Source: Phycisphaeraceae bacterium (GTDB lineage: Bacteria; Planctomycetota; Phycisphaerae; Phycisphaerales; UBA1924). From it: a stretch of 64,000 bases of DNA. Positions 35,735-45,727 of this stretch are shown here, one piece after another (positions within the stretch are counted from its first letter, which is position 1; every line of letters starts with the position of its first letter). The position numbers and the translations under genes are program-made. The DNA lies in NCBI GenBank assembly GCA_019636565.1, contig JAHBXG010000002.1, forward strand, positions 1-64,000, written 5' to 3'. The notes beneath the pieces are model-generated. The model saw nothing but the letters and a program-made list of their open reading frames with translations. It ran no database searches and had not been told where the DNA came from.

Positions 35735-37108
35735 ATGCCCCCGCAAATCACCATCAAGAGCCGCCACGACGCCCCAAAGAACACCCTCGCCCGCCGCGCT
35801 TTCCTGCAATCGCGCTGCCTGCTCATCCGTGGCGGGCGGGTCATCGATCCCGCTTCAAAGCTCGACAAGGTCTGCGATGTCGCAATTGAAGATGGCGTGA
35901 TCAAAGCCATCGGGAAGAAACTCGCGTTGCCCTCGGGCGCACGCGTCATTGATGCCGACGGCATGTTCGTCACGCCGGGGCTCATAGATCCGCACGTACA
36001 TCTGCGCGAACCCGGGCACGAGCACAAAGAGACCATCCACTCCGGCACAGCCGCGGCAGTGGCCGGCGGTTTCACCAGTGTCTGCTGCATGCCCAACACC
36101 AGCCCCGCGATCGATACGCCCGAACTGGTGCGGTTCATCTACGACCGCGCGAATCTCACCGGGCGCTGCCGCGTGTTTCCAGTTGCCGCGGGAACCAAGG
36201 GCCGCAAGGGATTGGAGATCGCCGAGATTCAATTGCTCCACCGCGCCGGGGCCGTTGCCTTCAGCGACGACGGCGACTGCATCGCCTCGGCTCAGGTCAT
36301 GTCCCGTGTGTTCGCCGCGGTCAGCCAGACCGGCTCGACCTTCATGCAGCATTGCCAGGAGCCAACTCTCACGCAGGGCGCCTCGATGCACGCTGGCACC
36401 GTTTCCGCACGCCTGGGCCTCACCGGTTGGCCCCGGATGGCGGAGGAAATCATCATCGAGCGCGATGTGCGTTTGCTGCGACACCTCCGATCCCCGTGCC
36501 GCTACCACGCGCAGCACATTTCGAGCGCAGGGTCAATCGACATCATCCGTCTCGCCCGGCGTGATGGCCTTCCGGTCACCGGAGAGGCTTCGCCCCACCA
36601 CCTCTTGCTCACGCATGATCTCTGTGAGAACTACAACACACTTGCCAAGGTAAACCCTCCTCTGCGCGAGTCCATCGATGTCAATGCGCTCGTCGAGGGA
36701 GTCGCCGACGGCACGATCACCATCCTCGGTACCGACCACGCCCCTCACTCCGCCGAAGAAAAGTCTCAGCCGTTTGAAGACGCCCCGATGGGAATGGTCG
36801 GCTTGGAGTTCGCACTGCCGCTCTACGCCGAGGCACTCGTCCACTCCGGCGCGATTCCCTGGCAGCGGCTCATAGCACTTCTCACCCTTGAACCCGCCCA
36901 ACTTTGCGGACTTGACGTCCTGGGGCTTGGCTCGCTTGCGAAAGGCGCTCCGGCAGACGTCACGATCATCGACCCGAACGCAAAGTGGAAGATCGACCCG
37001 GGCAAAATGGTCGGGAAGAGCAAAAATACGCCGCTTGCCGGCCGCAAGCTCACGGGTCGATCGATCACCACAATCGTTGGCGGAGTGGTCGTAACCGATT
37101 CCGAATAG
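35735..37108 (+). CDS. pyrC: Dihydroorotase (type I)
   Basis: A 457-residue amidohydrolase that closes carbamoyl-aspartate to dihydroorotate in pyrimidine synthesis. The metal motif is PGLIDPHVHLREPG (H87, H89), with FTSVCCMPNT for substrate binding, HCQEP and AQHISS for further His ligands, and the catalytic Asp in GTDHAPHS. Residues up to about 27 are an extra basic N-terminus compared with the usual start near 'LLIRGGRVIDP'. The ATG at 35735 is the first available start; a later start cannot be excluded. The recQ gene follows after 20 bases. Confidence 0.94.
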   Translation: MPPQITIKSRHDAPKNTLARRAFLQSRCLLIRGGRVIDPASKLDKVCDVAIEDGVIKAIGKKLALPSGARVIDADGMFVTPGLIDPHVHLREPGHEHKETIHSGTAAAVAGGFTSVCCMPNTSPAIDTPELVRFIYDRANLTGRCRVFPVAAGTKGRKGLEIAEIQLLHRAGAVAFSDDGDCIASAQVMSRVFAAVSQTGSTFMQHCQEPTLTQGASMHAGTVSARLGLTGWPRMAEEIIIERDVRLLRHLRSPCRYHAQHISSAGSIDIIRLARRDGLPVTGEASPHHLLLTHDLCENYNTLAKVNPPLRESIDVNALVEGVADGTITILGTDHAPHSAEEKSQPFEDAPMGMVGLEFALPLYAEALVHSGAIPWQRLIALLTLEPAQLCGLDVLGLGSLAKGAPADVTIIDPNAKWKIDPGKMVGKSKNTPLAGRKLTGRSITTIVGGVVVTDSE

Positions 37109-37128
37109 CCCCCAAGCATGCACTCTTC

Positions 37129-39396
37129 GTGACTACCACGCTTCCCCATCCTGTTCACTCGATCCCAGACCGCATCCGCGATGTCCTCCTCAAGTACTGG
37201 GGCTTCGACGCTGTGCGTCCACTTCAAAATGAAGCGATCTCCGCCACACTTGCACACCGCGACTCCCTCGTCGTCATGCCCACCGGTGGCGGCAAATCTC
37301 TCTGCTATCAACTCCCGCCCCTTTTGACTGGTCAGACGACGCTCGTCATCAGCCCGCTCATTGCGTTGATGAAAGATCAGGTCGATGCCCTCCGGCTCCT
37401 CGGCTACCCGACCGCCGCGCTCAACAGCAGCCAATCCGACGAGGAAACGCTGCAAACCTGGAACGATTTGCGCGCGGGCTCCCTCCGCCTCGTCTTCGTC
37501 TCACCCGAACGCCTCTTCGTCGGCAACCTGATCGATCGCCTTCCGGAACTGGGAATCACGCACATCGCGGTCGATGAAGCCCATTGCATCAGCCAGTGGG
37601 GACACGATTTCCGCCCCGAGTACCGGCGGCTCTCCGATCTCCGCTCGCGACTTCCCAAAGTTAGTCTTCAGGCCCTCACCGCGACCGCCACACCTCGAGT
37701 CCGCGAGGACATCGCCCAGCAACTGGCGCTGAAGAACCCTGTCAATATTGTCGGCGTCTTCGATCGGCCCAATCTCACCTACCGCGTCCATCAGCGCACC
37801 GATCTTGTTGGGCAGACAATCGAAGCCGTTGAACGCCACAAGGACGGCGCGACGATCGTCTACTGCATCAGCCGCAAGGACACAGAATCCCTTGCCGACG
37901 ATCTCAAGCGTCACAAGCTCAAAGCCGCGGCATACCACGCCGGCCTTGCAGTCAGCACCCGTCAACGCGTTCAGGAACACTTCAAGCAAGAACGCCTCGA
38001 CGTCGTTGTTGCCACCGTCGCATTCGGCATGGGCATCGACCGCTCCAATGTCCGATGCGTCATCCACGCGGCGATGCCCAAGAGTGTCGAGGCCTATCAG
38101 CAGGAAACGGGGCGCGCCGGACGCGATGGGCTTCCTGCCGAGTGCCTCCTGCTCTACTCCGCCGCCGATGCAATGAAGTGGTCTCGCATCATCGAACTCT
38201 CGGCAAAGGAACACGAGACCGATCCCGCGCAGGTCGCGCACCAACTCCACCTGCTCGAGGAACTCCGCAGGCTCGTCACCGGCTCGCGCTGCCGCCATCG
38301 CGCACTCTCGGAGTACTTCGGTCAGGAATACACGCCCGCTTCCGGGGCCGGCTGCGGCGCGTGCGATATCTGCCTGCACGAAGCCGAAGCAGTCCCCGAG
38401 TCAACCGTCATCGCTCAGAAGATCCTCTCCTGCGTTTTCCGCGCTGCCGGATGTGACCCGGATCGACCGCTGAACTACGGCGCCAAGCACATCGTCACAA
38501 TCCTCCGTGGCCGCGCCACCGCCGAAGTGACCCGGCGTGGCCATCACCAACTCTCCACGTTCGGTCTCCTCGCCGATGTCCCCGCCGACACGCTCAGCAA
38601 CTACATCGATCAACTCGTCGACGTTGGCGCACTCGGCCGCGAGCACGGTCAATACCCGACGCTCTACCTGACGTCGCTCTCATGGGAAGTCCTCAAGAGC
38701 AAACGTCAAGTCGAACTGCGTGCCACGCGCGCGACCCAAGCCGCACCCGAGTCCTCCGCCACGCCCGGCGCCGAATCCGCGGCACCCTTCGACACCGGCC
38801 TCTTCGAACGCCTCCGCGAACTCCGCCGCGAACTCGCTACTCAGTTCGGCGTTCCCGCCTACATCATCTTCGGGGATGCAGCGTTGCAGGACATGTCCCG
38901 CGTACGCCCGACCTCGCTCGAAACTTTCGGCCGCGTCAAAGGTGTAGGCGAGCGCAAAGTCGCCGAATTCGGCGAGCGGTTTACTGGCGTGATCGCGGAA
39001 TACTGCCAGTCTCGCAACCTCTCAACCAATAACGGGCCAACCGGCGGCACGCTGCGTCGCGCAATACGTTCCACAGCCGGCTCAAAATCCCCCGCCAAAA
39101 TGCGAAGCTTCGAGATGTTCGATCAGCGTCGCTCGATCGAAGAGGTCGCGAAAGAAGTCGGCCTCACACCCGGCACAATCCACGAACACCTCGCCCATTA
39201 CATCGAAGAACGCAAGCCTGCCAACATCCACACCTGGGTCGATCCCCAAACCTACGAACTCATCACCACAACCGCCCGCAAGATCAACGCCGACCGCCTC
39301 AAACCCGTCTTCGAACACCTCGCCGGGCTGGTCCCCTACGAGAAAATCCGAATCACCCTCACTCACGCCATGGGCTCGCGCCCCAAAGGGGTGTGA
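37129..39396 (+). CDS. recQ: ATP-dependent DNA helicase RecQ
   Basis: A 755-residue 3'-5' helicase for recombinational repair. Motif I is PTGGGKS (51-57), motif II DEAH (149-152), and motif VI QETGRAGRDG. The RecQ-type zinc cysteines are CRHRALSEYF and CGACDIC, followed by the RQC winged helix, an HRDC domain (around 610-680) and a C-terminal helix-turn-helix region ('RRSIEEVAKEVGLTPGTIHE'). The start GTG 37129 is the only in-frame start before motif I; it overlaps the stop of a 4-codon ATG frame as GTGA. Confidence 0.95.
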   Translation: MTTTLPHPVHSIPDRIRDVLLKYWGFDAVRPLQNEAISATLAHRDSLVVMPTGGGKSLCYQLPPLLTGQTTLVISPLIALMKDQVDALRLLGYPTAALNSSQSDEETLQTWNDLRAGSLRLVFVSPERLFVGNLIDRLPELGITHIAVDEAHCISQWGHDFRPEYRRLSDLRSRLPKVSLQALTATATPRVREDIAQQLALKNPVNIVGVFDRPNLTYRVHQRTDLVGQTIEAVERHKDGATIVYCISRKDTESLADDLKRHKLKAAAYHAGLAVSTRQRVQEHFKQERLDVVVATVAFGMGIDRSNVRCVIHAAMPKSVEAYQQETGRAGRDGLPAECLLLYSAADAMKWSRIIELSAKEHETDPAQVAHQLHLLEELRRLVTGSRCRHRALSEYFGQEYTPASGAGCGACDICLHEAEAVPESTVIAQKILSCVFRAAGCDPDRPLNYGAKHIVTILRGRATAEVTRRGHHQLSTFGLLADVPADTLSNYIDQLVDVGALGREHGQYPTLYLTSLSWEVLKSKRQVELRATRATQAAPESSATPGAESAAPFDTGLFERLRELRRELATQFGVPAYIIFGDAALQDMSRVRPTSLETFGRVKGVGERKVAEFGERFTGVIAEYCQSRNLSTNNGPTGGTLRRAIRSTAGSKSPAKMRSFEMFDQRRSIEEVAKEVGLTPGTIHEHLAHYIEERKPANIHTWVDPQTYELITTTARKINADRLKPVFEHLAGLVPYEKIRITLTHAMGSRPKGV

Positions 39397-39438
39397 TCGA
39401 CACTCCATTCTGAGATCTGACATTTGCGATTTCAAATC

Positions 39439-39490
39439 CTCTTCCCCCTCTCTCTACTCCGCACAACTCCGCTTTCTCTGCGTTCTCTCG
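39439..39490 (-). repeat. Dispersed GAGAGAACGCGGAG-type repeat copy, inverted
   Basis: On the minus strand this reads CGAGAGAACGCAGAG, then AAAGCGGAGTTGTGCGGAG and a purine-rich end. That is the order of elements in the other copies, with one change in the core. It lies in the 153-base gap between recQ and the GrpB-like gene. Confidence 0.6.
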
Positions 39491-39549
39491 ACTGTTTTTC
39501 CCTCGAGTCCTTCGAACCGTTTGGATTGATCGAGATTCCTTTTCAAGCC

Positions 39550-40092
39550 ATGCCCCACGAAATCTTCTATCTCTCTCCGACACGCCCCGCCGCCCGCGCC
39601 GCGGAAAGACTTTTCCGCAGAGAACGCACCCGCATCCGCCGCCGCATTCCGGGCGCGATTATCGAACACATCGGCGCCACCGCCATCCGTAACTTTCCCA
39701 CCAAGGGAGATCTCGACATTGTGGTCCGCGTCGACTCCGACGCCTTCCCCGAGACAGATCGCGCTCTTTCCCGACTCTACCTCCGCAACACCGCCAACAA
39801 GCGAACCACCGACTTCGCTTCATTCAAAGATGACGAATCGCATCCCCCGCTCGGCGTTCAACTCGCGGTGATCGGCAGCGGGCATGACGATTTCGATCTG
39901 CTCCGAGATCAACTCCGCGTCAGCGTCTCCTGCCGGCGCTCGCTCGCCCGCCTCAAGCGTCGTTTCGCCGGTCGCTCGATGAACCGTTACCGGCGGGCGA
40001 AGGGTGCCGAAATCGAACGCATCTCCAAAAAAGAGCCTCTCGCAACCCTGCTGGCGGGCCGCAGATCCCGCACGAAACCCGTCACAAACTAG
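39550..40092 (+). CDS. GrpB-like (UPF0157) nucleotidyltransferase-fold protein
   Basis: A 180-residue protein. 'IIEHIGATAIRNFPTKGDLD' is the GrpB signature (usually HVGSTAVPGLxAKPxIDI), here with GDLDIVV supplying the Asp pair of a minimal nucleotidyltransferase fold. Residues about 85-150 continue the family pattern (DEFRDxLR-type region 'DFDLLRDQLRVS'). Family members are mostly uncharacterised. The C-terminus is Arg/Lys-rich. Start ATG 39550 lacks a strong ribosome-binding site but matches the family N-terminus. Confidence 0.8.
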   Translation: MPHEIFYLSPTRPAARAAERLFRRERTRIRRRIPGAIIEHIGATAIRNFPTKGDLDIVVRVDSDAFPETDRALSRLYLRNTANKRTTDFASFKDDESHPPLGVQLAVIGSGHDDFDLLRDQLRVSVSCRRSLARLKRRFAGRSMNRYRRAKGAEIERISKKEPLATLLAGRRSRTKPVTN

Positions 40093-40119
40093 AAGACGCC
40101 TCTCCACATTCCTATGATC

Positions 40120-41254
<1,135 letters not shown>

Positions 41255-41299
41255 GCCATTCGCGACGCAGTTGAATCCCGCACAGATTCCGCCCTCACA

Positions 41300-41330
41300 A
41301 GAACCCACCGCAACCCGGTGGGTTCTTTCT
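41300..41330 (+). terminator. Intrinsic terminator of gap
   Basis: An 11-bp stem (agaacccaccg / cggtgggttct) with a 4-base loop, followed by TTCTTGC. It lies 46 bases after the gap stop. Confidence 0.9.
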
Positions 41331-41506
41331 TGCGCGTTCTGTCTCACCGCCCGAGAATAACGGACACGCGGACCTGCATTCTGCGATGCCGGAATAGACG
41401 GACCAACGTTCTCGGTCGAAGATGCCCCGTGGTGGCAGTGCCTTCGTCGTCGGTGCCTTTGGTGGCCCAGCGATCAGGCCGCTCCGCGGCCAGCGGGAGT
41501 GCGCTT

Positions 41507-42283
41507 ATGAAATCTCGTCTCTCTTTGTTCCTCGCCAGCCTCACGCTGCTCGCCTCGCTCTCAGGGTGCTCCGCCATGCTCCCTATCGCAGGCGCTCTCG
41601 TTCTCAAAGAAGCCGCCGACCGGTACGAGGCCATGTCGAAACCCCAGGAAGCCAAGCCCGAGCCGGCTGCGGCGGTCATCGCAGCAATTCCGGACGACGC
41701 TGCCCCGCAAGTCGAAGCCGACCCGGATGCGGCTGCGACACACGTCGCATCAATTGATTCGACCACGCCTCGATCTAGCCCAATTCTCAATCAGGAACCT
41801 ATTGCCAGCGCTCAAGCCTCCGAAACCGCACTCGACGATCAACCTCTGGCGTCCAAAGAACGCACAGTATCCGCGGTCGTTCACCCCGTTCTTCGCCGCC
41901 GTGCGAATCCGGACGAGCACACCGATGAAGAAATCGAGGCCTCCCGAAGGGTGACCTTCGCGCAGCCGGATCGCTCAAGCCCGTCCGCAGCGCCCTCCAA
42001 AGCCGAGTCGAAGCCGACAACCAAGCCGGTGTCGAAGTCCGCGCTCGCGGCCCCTAAGTCCGGCACGGCTTCCCGCAAGCCCGACGCAACTACTGCGTCC
42101 GACCAGAAAGCAAAGGAAATTGTGAAGGCCGCGTCCTCCATCCCGACAACCGAAGCCGCCGCGAGCGAATCTGCCACCGATTCTGCCGCCCGCATTCTCG
42201 CCACAGCTCTCAAGCAGATTCCAAACCCGCAGGCGGCGCCCGCGACCAAGCCGGCACCGATCACGCCGCAGAAGCCCCGATAG
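41507..42283 (+). CDS. Low-complexity lipoprotein, unknown function
   Basis: A 258-residue protein with a lipoprotein signal peptide and lipobox LASLSGC. The mature part is almost entirely low-complexity Ala/Pro/Ser/Lys/Thr sequence (for example 'KPTTKPVSKSALAAPKSG'), predicted to be disordered. It could span the periplasm as a flexible linker. GGGAG precedes the ATG. It converges with the ArsR-type regulator gene after 18 bases. Confidence 0.7.
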   Translation: MKSRLSLFLASLTLLASLSGCSAMLPIAGALVLKEAADRYEAMSKPQEAKPEPAAAVIAAIPDDAAPQVEADPDAAATHVASIDSTTPRSSPILNQEPIASAQASETALDDQPLASKERTVSAVVHPVLRRRANPDEHTDEEIEASRRVTFAQPDRSSPSAAPSKAESKPTTKPVSKSALAAPKSGTASRKPDATTASDQKAKEIVKAASSIPTTEAAASESATDSAARILATALKQIPNPQAAPATKPAPITPQKPR

Positions 42284-42301
42284 CCCGTTCTGCGAAGTCG
42301 A

Positions 42302-42658
42302 TCATCCGGCGTTCTTCGTCTTGCGTTCGACCGATGCTTTCAAACGAAGCAACGCGACGTCCCATTGCTTCGACAAGCGATCGAGCGATAGCCCGGCGTC
42401 ATCGAGCGACGCGACCTTGATCGCATAACGGCTCTCTCGTCCGTGTCGTACGCTGTACACAAGCCCCGCATCCGACAGTATCCGCAAATGCTTTGAAATG
42501 GACTGCCGTGTAACCCGGCGGCCCGTCGTCAGTCTGGCGATCGACATCGGCTCTCCACGACCCAAGCGGGACAGGATCGAGAGCCGCGTTTGGTCGCCGA
42601 GCGCCGCGAAAACCCGTATGTTGCGCCGGAGCGTCCGGAGTGTTTCAACCTCGCGCAT
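42302..42658 (-). CDS. ArsR-type winged-helix regulator
   Basis: A 118-residue helix-turn-helix protein: 'FAALGDQTRLSILSRLGRGE' followed by a recognition helix region 'TRQSISKHLRILSDAGLVY' and the wing 'VRHGRESRYAI'. There is no CxC metal motif, so it is probably not a metal sensor. Start 42658 (ATG) has GGGAG about 10 bases upstream; it overlaps the upstream SRPBCC gene by 14 bases. ArsR/SRPBCC pairs of this kind are common, and the regulator probably controls its own operon. Confidence 0.92.
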   Translation of the reverse strand: MREVETLRTLRRNIRVFAALGDQTRLSILSRLGRGEPMSIARLTTGRRVTRQSISKHLRILSDAGLVYSVRHGRESRYAIKVASLDDAGLSLDRLSKQWDVALLRLKASVERKTKNAG

Positions 42659-43112
42659 GAAGAACAAACTCCCGGATGTTTGTCATCTGGATTTCCCATC
42701 CCTTTGAGTTCATGCGAAACGCCTCGTCGCGCCGGTTCGCTGGGATCGCATCGAAGCCCGACTCAACTACGCGGAGCAGCACGCCGTCCGACTTGGGTTC
42801 GAGATGAAACTCCACCAGCGTGGGGCTTTCCTTTGAGTAATCGACGGCCGAGTCGATGGCATATGGATGCCAGCGAAACGCAAAGTACGTCTTTGGGGTG
42901 ATCGCGGCGACTTCAACTTCAAAGACCAGGTGTTCGTACCCGGGGTAGAGAATGCGCCCCCGCGTCTCGCCGCCCACGACGAAGGGATTCTCGAGCGCCA
43001 CTCTGAACCACTCGCCGAACTCGCGAAAGTCGGTCAGAGCCTTCCAGACCCGGTCCACCGATCCCTTGATCTCAACCTGCTTCTCGATGCGATCGTGCGC
43101 AGATGGGTTCAT
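42645..43112 (-). CDS. SRPBCC (AHSA1-like) domain protein
   Basis: A 155-residue START/Bet v1-like protein of the AHSA1 type: 'IEKQVEIKGSVDRVWKALTD', then 'EFGEWFRVALENPFVVGG', 'YFAFRWHPYAIDS' and the C-terminal helix region 'GWEIQMTNIREFVL'. The fold forms a hydrophobic ligand cavity; the ligand is unknown. Start ATG 43112 follows GGAGG at 6-base spacing. The ArsR-type regulator gene overlaps its 3' end. Confidence 0.9.
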   Translation of the reverse strand: MNPSAHDRIEKQVEIKGSVDRVWKALTDFREFGEWFRVALENPFVVGGETRGRILYPGYEHLVFEVEVAAITPKTYFAFRWHPYAIDSAVDYSKESPTLVEFHLEPKSDGVLLRVVESGFDAIPANRRDEAFRMNSKGWEIQMTNIREFVLHARG

Positions 43113-43178
43113 ATGCAACCTCCTGGTTGCACATTGTACACTGCCGCCTCGACAAATGCTTTGCCTTACCCCGTAGCC

Positions 43179-45413
43179 CTATCGACCCGCACCGACCCTG
43201 AACTCTTGGCCGTCCTTTCCCTTACCGATCACTTCGGTAGCGTTTCCGCAGAGTCGGACTACCACATCGCGGGCAGGACGCTTCATGTTGCCCTCGGTCT
43301 TAACAACCTTGATGACGACATCTGCGCCGATTCGCTCCGCGGCATAGGTCGTCAGGAGATATTCACCCTTCTTGTATCCCCATCCATCCCCCGCATCCTC
43401 ATACAGCGTCCCGCTGGCCTTCCTGTTCTCATCGAGACACACCAGCAGCGTCGGCTCAAGCGGCTTCTCGTCGACGAACTGCATCACCTGACCAGTCGGC
43501 ACGATTGCTCCCGGCCGAATGTACAGCTTCGGCAGATCCGGGTCGGCCTTCTCCGATGCGTCCGACTTGGTGAAATCGACCTTCGCCCAATTGCCACGTG
43601 GCATCGCGCTCACCCGCGTCCGATCCGGCACCATGTCCGGCACCACCAGCAAATCGTTGCCAATGAGGAATGCGTCGTCCTCGCTGCGCAGCGCCGGGTT
43701 GTTCAGGTCCGCCCAATACGCCGGGCGAATCACCGGCATCCCGTTTACGCTCGCCTCCTGGAAAAGCGTGTACAGATACGGCATGAACCGCATGCGACGA
43801 TTGATCGCGTCGCGGCACGTGCTCTCCACCTCCGGGCCGAACGCCCAAGGTTCCTTGTCGATGTTCCCCTTGCCCGTGTGCCCGCGCGCAAAGGGCATCA
43901 TCGCTCCAAAGCCCATCCAGCGCGCAAACAATTTCCCCTCGCTTCCCGCCGGTCCGTTGCCCGCAAAGCCGCCGATATCCGGCCCCGCGAACGGCTGCCC
44001 GCTCATCCCCATGTTGAGCGCCATCGGCACCGAGTTCTCGAGGTGATACCAGTTCGCGCTGTTGTCGCCCGTCCAGGTCGCCGCGTACCGATGCCCGCCC
44101 AAAAAATTCGCGCGGCTCAGCACAAATGGCCGCTTGTCCGGGTTCGCTTCCATGATCCCTTCGCGGCTCGCCTTCACCATGAACATGCCGTACACGTTGT
44201 GATAGCGAAGGTGCGGACCATTCCCGCCCAGATCCGGATCCGCGCGATGCAGGTTGTCCTCCGGCATCGTCTTGCTCGGCACGTTGAAGACCGCCGGCTC
44301 GTTCATGTCGTTCCAGATCCCGTCAATCCCGTTCGCCATGAAGTCCTTGTACAGCCCGCCCCACCATTGCCTCGTTTCCTTCCGCGTGTAGTCGGGGAAC
44401 ACGCACTTTCCCGGCCACACTTCGCCAAAGAACGTCGTGCCGTCCGCCTTTTCAACCGGGTGATTCCCGGCCATGGCCTGTTCGAACACGAAGTAGCCTT
44501 CCGGCCCGAACTTCGTCTTGTCCGCCGCGACGCCCGGATCGATCATCCAGACGTTGTGAACACCCTTGCCATGCAGATACGCGTTCAGCCCCTTCGGATC
44601 AGGAAACTGCGCCTTATCGAAAGTGAAGATCCGGAACTTGTCCATGTAGTCGATGTCCATCCAGATGACATCGAGCGGGATCTTTCGTGACCGAAAACCG
44701 TCCGCGATCTCCTTTACTCTCGAGTCCGGGTTGTACGAATAACGACACTGGTGATACCCAAGCGCCCACTTCGGAGGCAAGGTGATCGTCCCCGTCAATT
44801 CCGCCAGCGCCTTGACCACTTCCTGAGGCGCGTCACGCTCGATGACAATCACCGGCGGCTTGGGCCCGCCATCCACCGTGACCACGATGTCCCCGCCGCC
44901 CAGACTCGGCATCGCAATGGTCATGCGATACGAGCAGTCGATCATGATCCCCTTCGCCTTGCCGTCGGGCGCAACCGCCAGAATCCACGGGTGCGACTGA
45001 TACAAACTCGGGTTTGTGTCGTCGTATCCATACGCATCGGTATTCCACAGCGTCACCGTTCTCCCGTTGCGAAGTACCGGCCCCGCCACCGAGCCCGTGC
45101 CATACAGCGACGTATTCGGATCGACCGCGTAACGAATGACGGTCTTTTCGCCCTGCGATTCGAACCGGGGGCCTTCTGGAATCGCCCCATCAACAGCTCC
45201 GATTGCCGGGCGTGGCTTCTCGAGTGCCAGCGAAGGCAGCGCGCCTTGCTGCGCGTCAGCATCGGCAAAGTAGCAATACACGCCCTTCCCGATCGGGCCC
45301 GACACCCCCGCCGCGACTTCTCCCGCGAAACCCCGTCCTCCTGCCGCCATCGCCAAAGCCAACATGCCAAGAGTGCCCGCTGTCCGCACCTTCACAATTC
45401 GCGCTGATCGCAT
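43179..45413 (-). CDS. Glycoside hydrolase family 31 (alpha-glucosidase type)
   Basis: A 744-residue retaining alpha-glycosidase. The nucleophile is Asp369 in IWNDMNEP and the acid/base Asp450 in ATWTGDNS, both intact. The N-terminal beta domain (about 90-200) and C-terminal beta domain (about 600-744) are of family length. The start at 45413 has GGAG 9 bases upstream and opens a signal peptide (with 'TLGMLALAMAAGGRGFAG'), so the enzyme is exported. GH31 enzymes release glucose from alpha-glucan ends or act on xylosides. The GH13 gene next door points to alpha-glucan. It is divergent from that gene across a 314-base control region. Confidence 0.95.
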   Translation of the reverse strand: MRSARIVKVRTAGTLGMLALAMAAGGRGFAGEVAAGVSGPIGKGVYCYFADADAQQGALPSLALEKPRPAIGAVDGAIPEGPRFESQGEKTVIRYAVDPNTSLYGTGSVAGPVLRNGRTVTLWNTDAYGYDDTNPSLYQSHPWILAVAPDGKAKGIMIDCSYRMTIAMPSLGGGDIVVTVDGGPKPPVIVIERDAPQEVVKALAELTGTITLPPKWALGYHQCRYSYNPDSRVKEIADGFRSRKIPLDVIWMDIDYMDKFRIFTFDKAQFPDPKGLNAYLHGKGVHNVWMIDPGVAADKTKFGPEGYFVFEQAMAGNHPVEKADGTTFFGEVWPGKCVFPDYTRKETRQWWGGLYKDFMANGIDGIWNDMNEPAVFNVPSKTMPEDNLHRADPDLGGNGPHLRYHNVYGMFMVKASREGIMEANPDKRPFVLSRANFLGGHRYAATWTGDNSANWYHLENSVPMALNMGMSGQPFAGPDIGGFAGNGPAGSEGKLFARWMGFGAMMPFARGHTGKGNIDKEPWAFGPEVESTCRDAINRRMRFMPYLYTLFQEASVNGMPVIRPAYWADLNNPALRSEDDAFLIGNDLLVVPDMVPDRTRVSAMPRGNWAKVDFTKSDASEKADPDLPKLYIRPGAIVPTGQVMQFVDEKPLEPTLLVCLDENRKASGTLYEDAGDGWGYKKGEYLLTTYAAERIGADVVIKVVKTEGNMKRPARDVVVRLCGNATEVIGKGKDGQEFRVGAGR

Positions 45414-45727
45414 CGGTAAGACTCCCTGTGCTTTCCCGGCTGGAGCGGGGAAGGCCGGGAGTATGACCGGAATTCCCATTGGGCTCAAGGCCTTGGCCCG
45501 AGAACACGCTCAGATTCTCATTCAAGAATGGAATTGAACGTTGTCAGCCTCGTTGGACGCTGGTATCTTGTGACCGGAGGAGCACCGTTTCCATTTACGG
45601 CCGTTTTTCCGTCAATCTCATTCGAGGATTGGAACGAACATCCTCTGTGTCAGCGTCGTCTCCGTGACGCCAAATGGTTATTTGCACTTGTTGCCCGAGG
45701 ACCCGCCCAGAGAGGACCCGCCCGATC
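45414..45727. promoter_or_regulatory. Divergent control region between GH31 and GH13 genes, with a direct repeat
   Basis: No gene. Two related 37-43-base segments start at 45516 and 45616, exactly 100 bases apart. Both open tctcattc, share gga and gaac in the middle, and end tgtcagc-tcg. They could be operators for a regulator acting on both genes. No clear -35/-10 pair is evident. Confidence 0.4.

Noticed and set aside
42867..44690. A 607-codon plus-strand frame over the GH31 gene
   Set aside because: Antisense to intact GH31 catalytic motifs. The translation is Arg/His/Val-rich with no recognisable domain.
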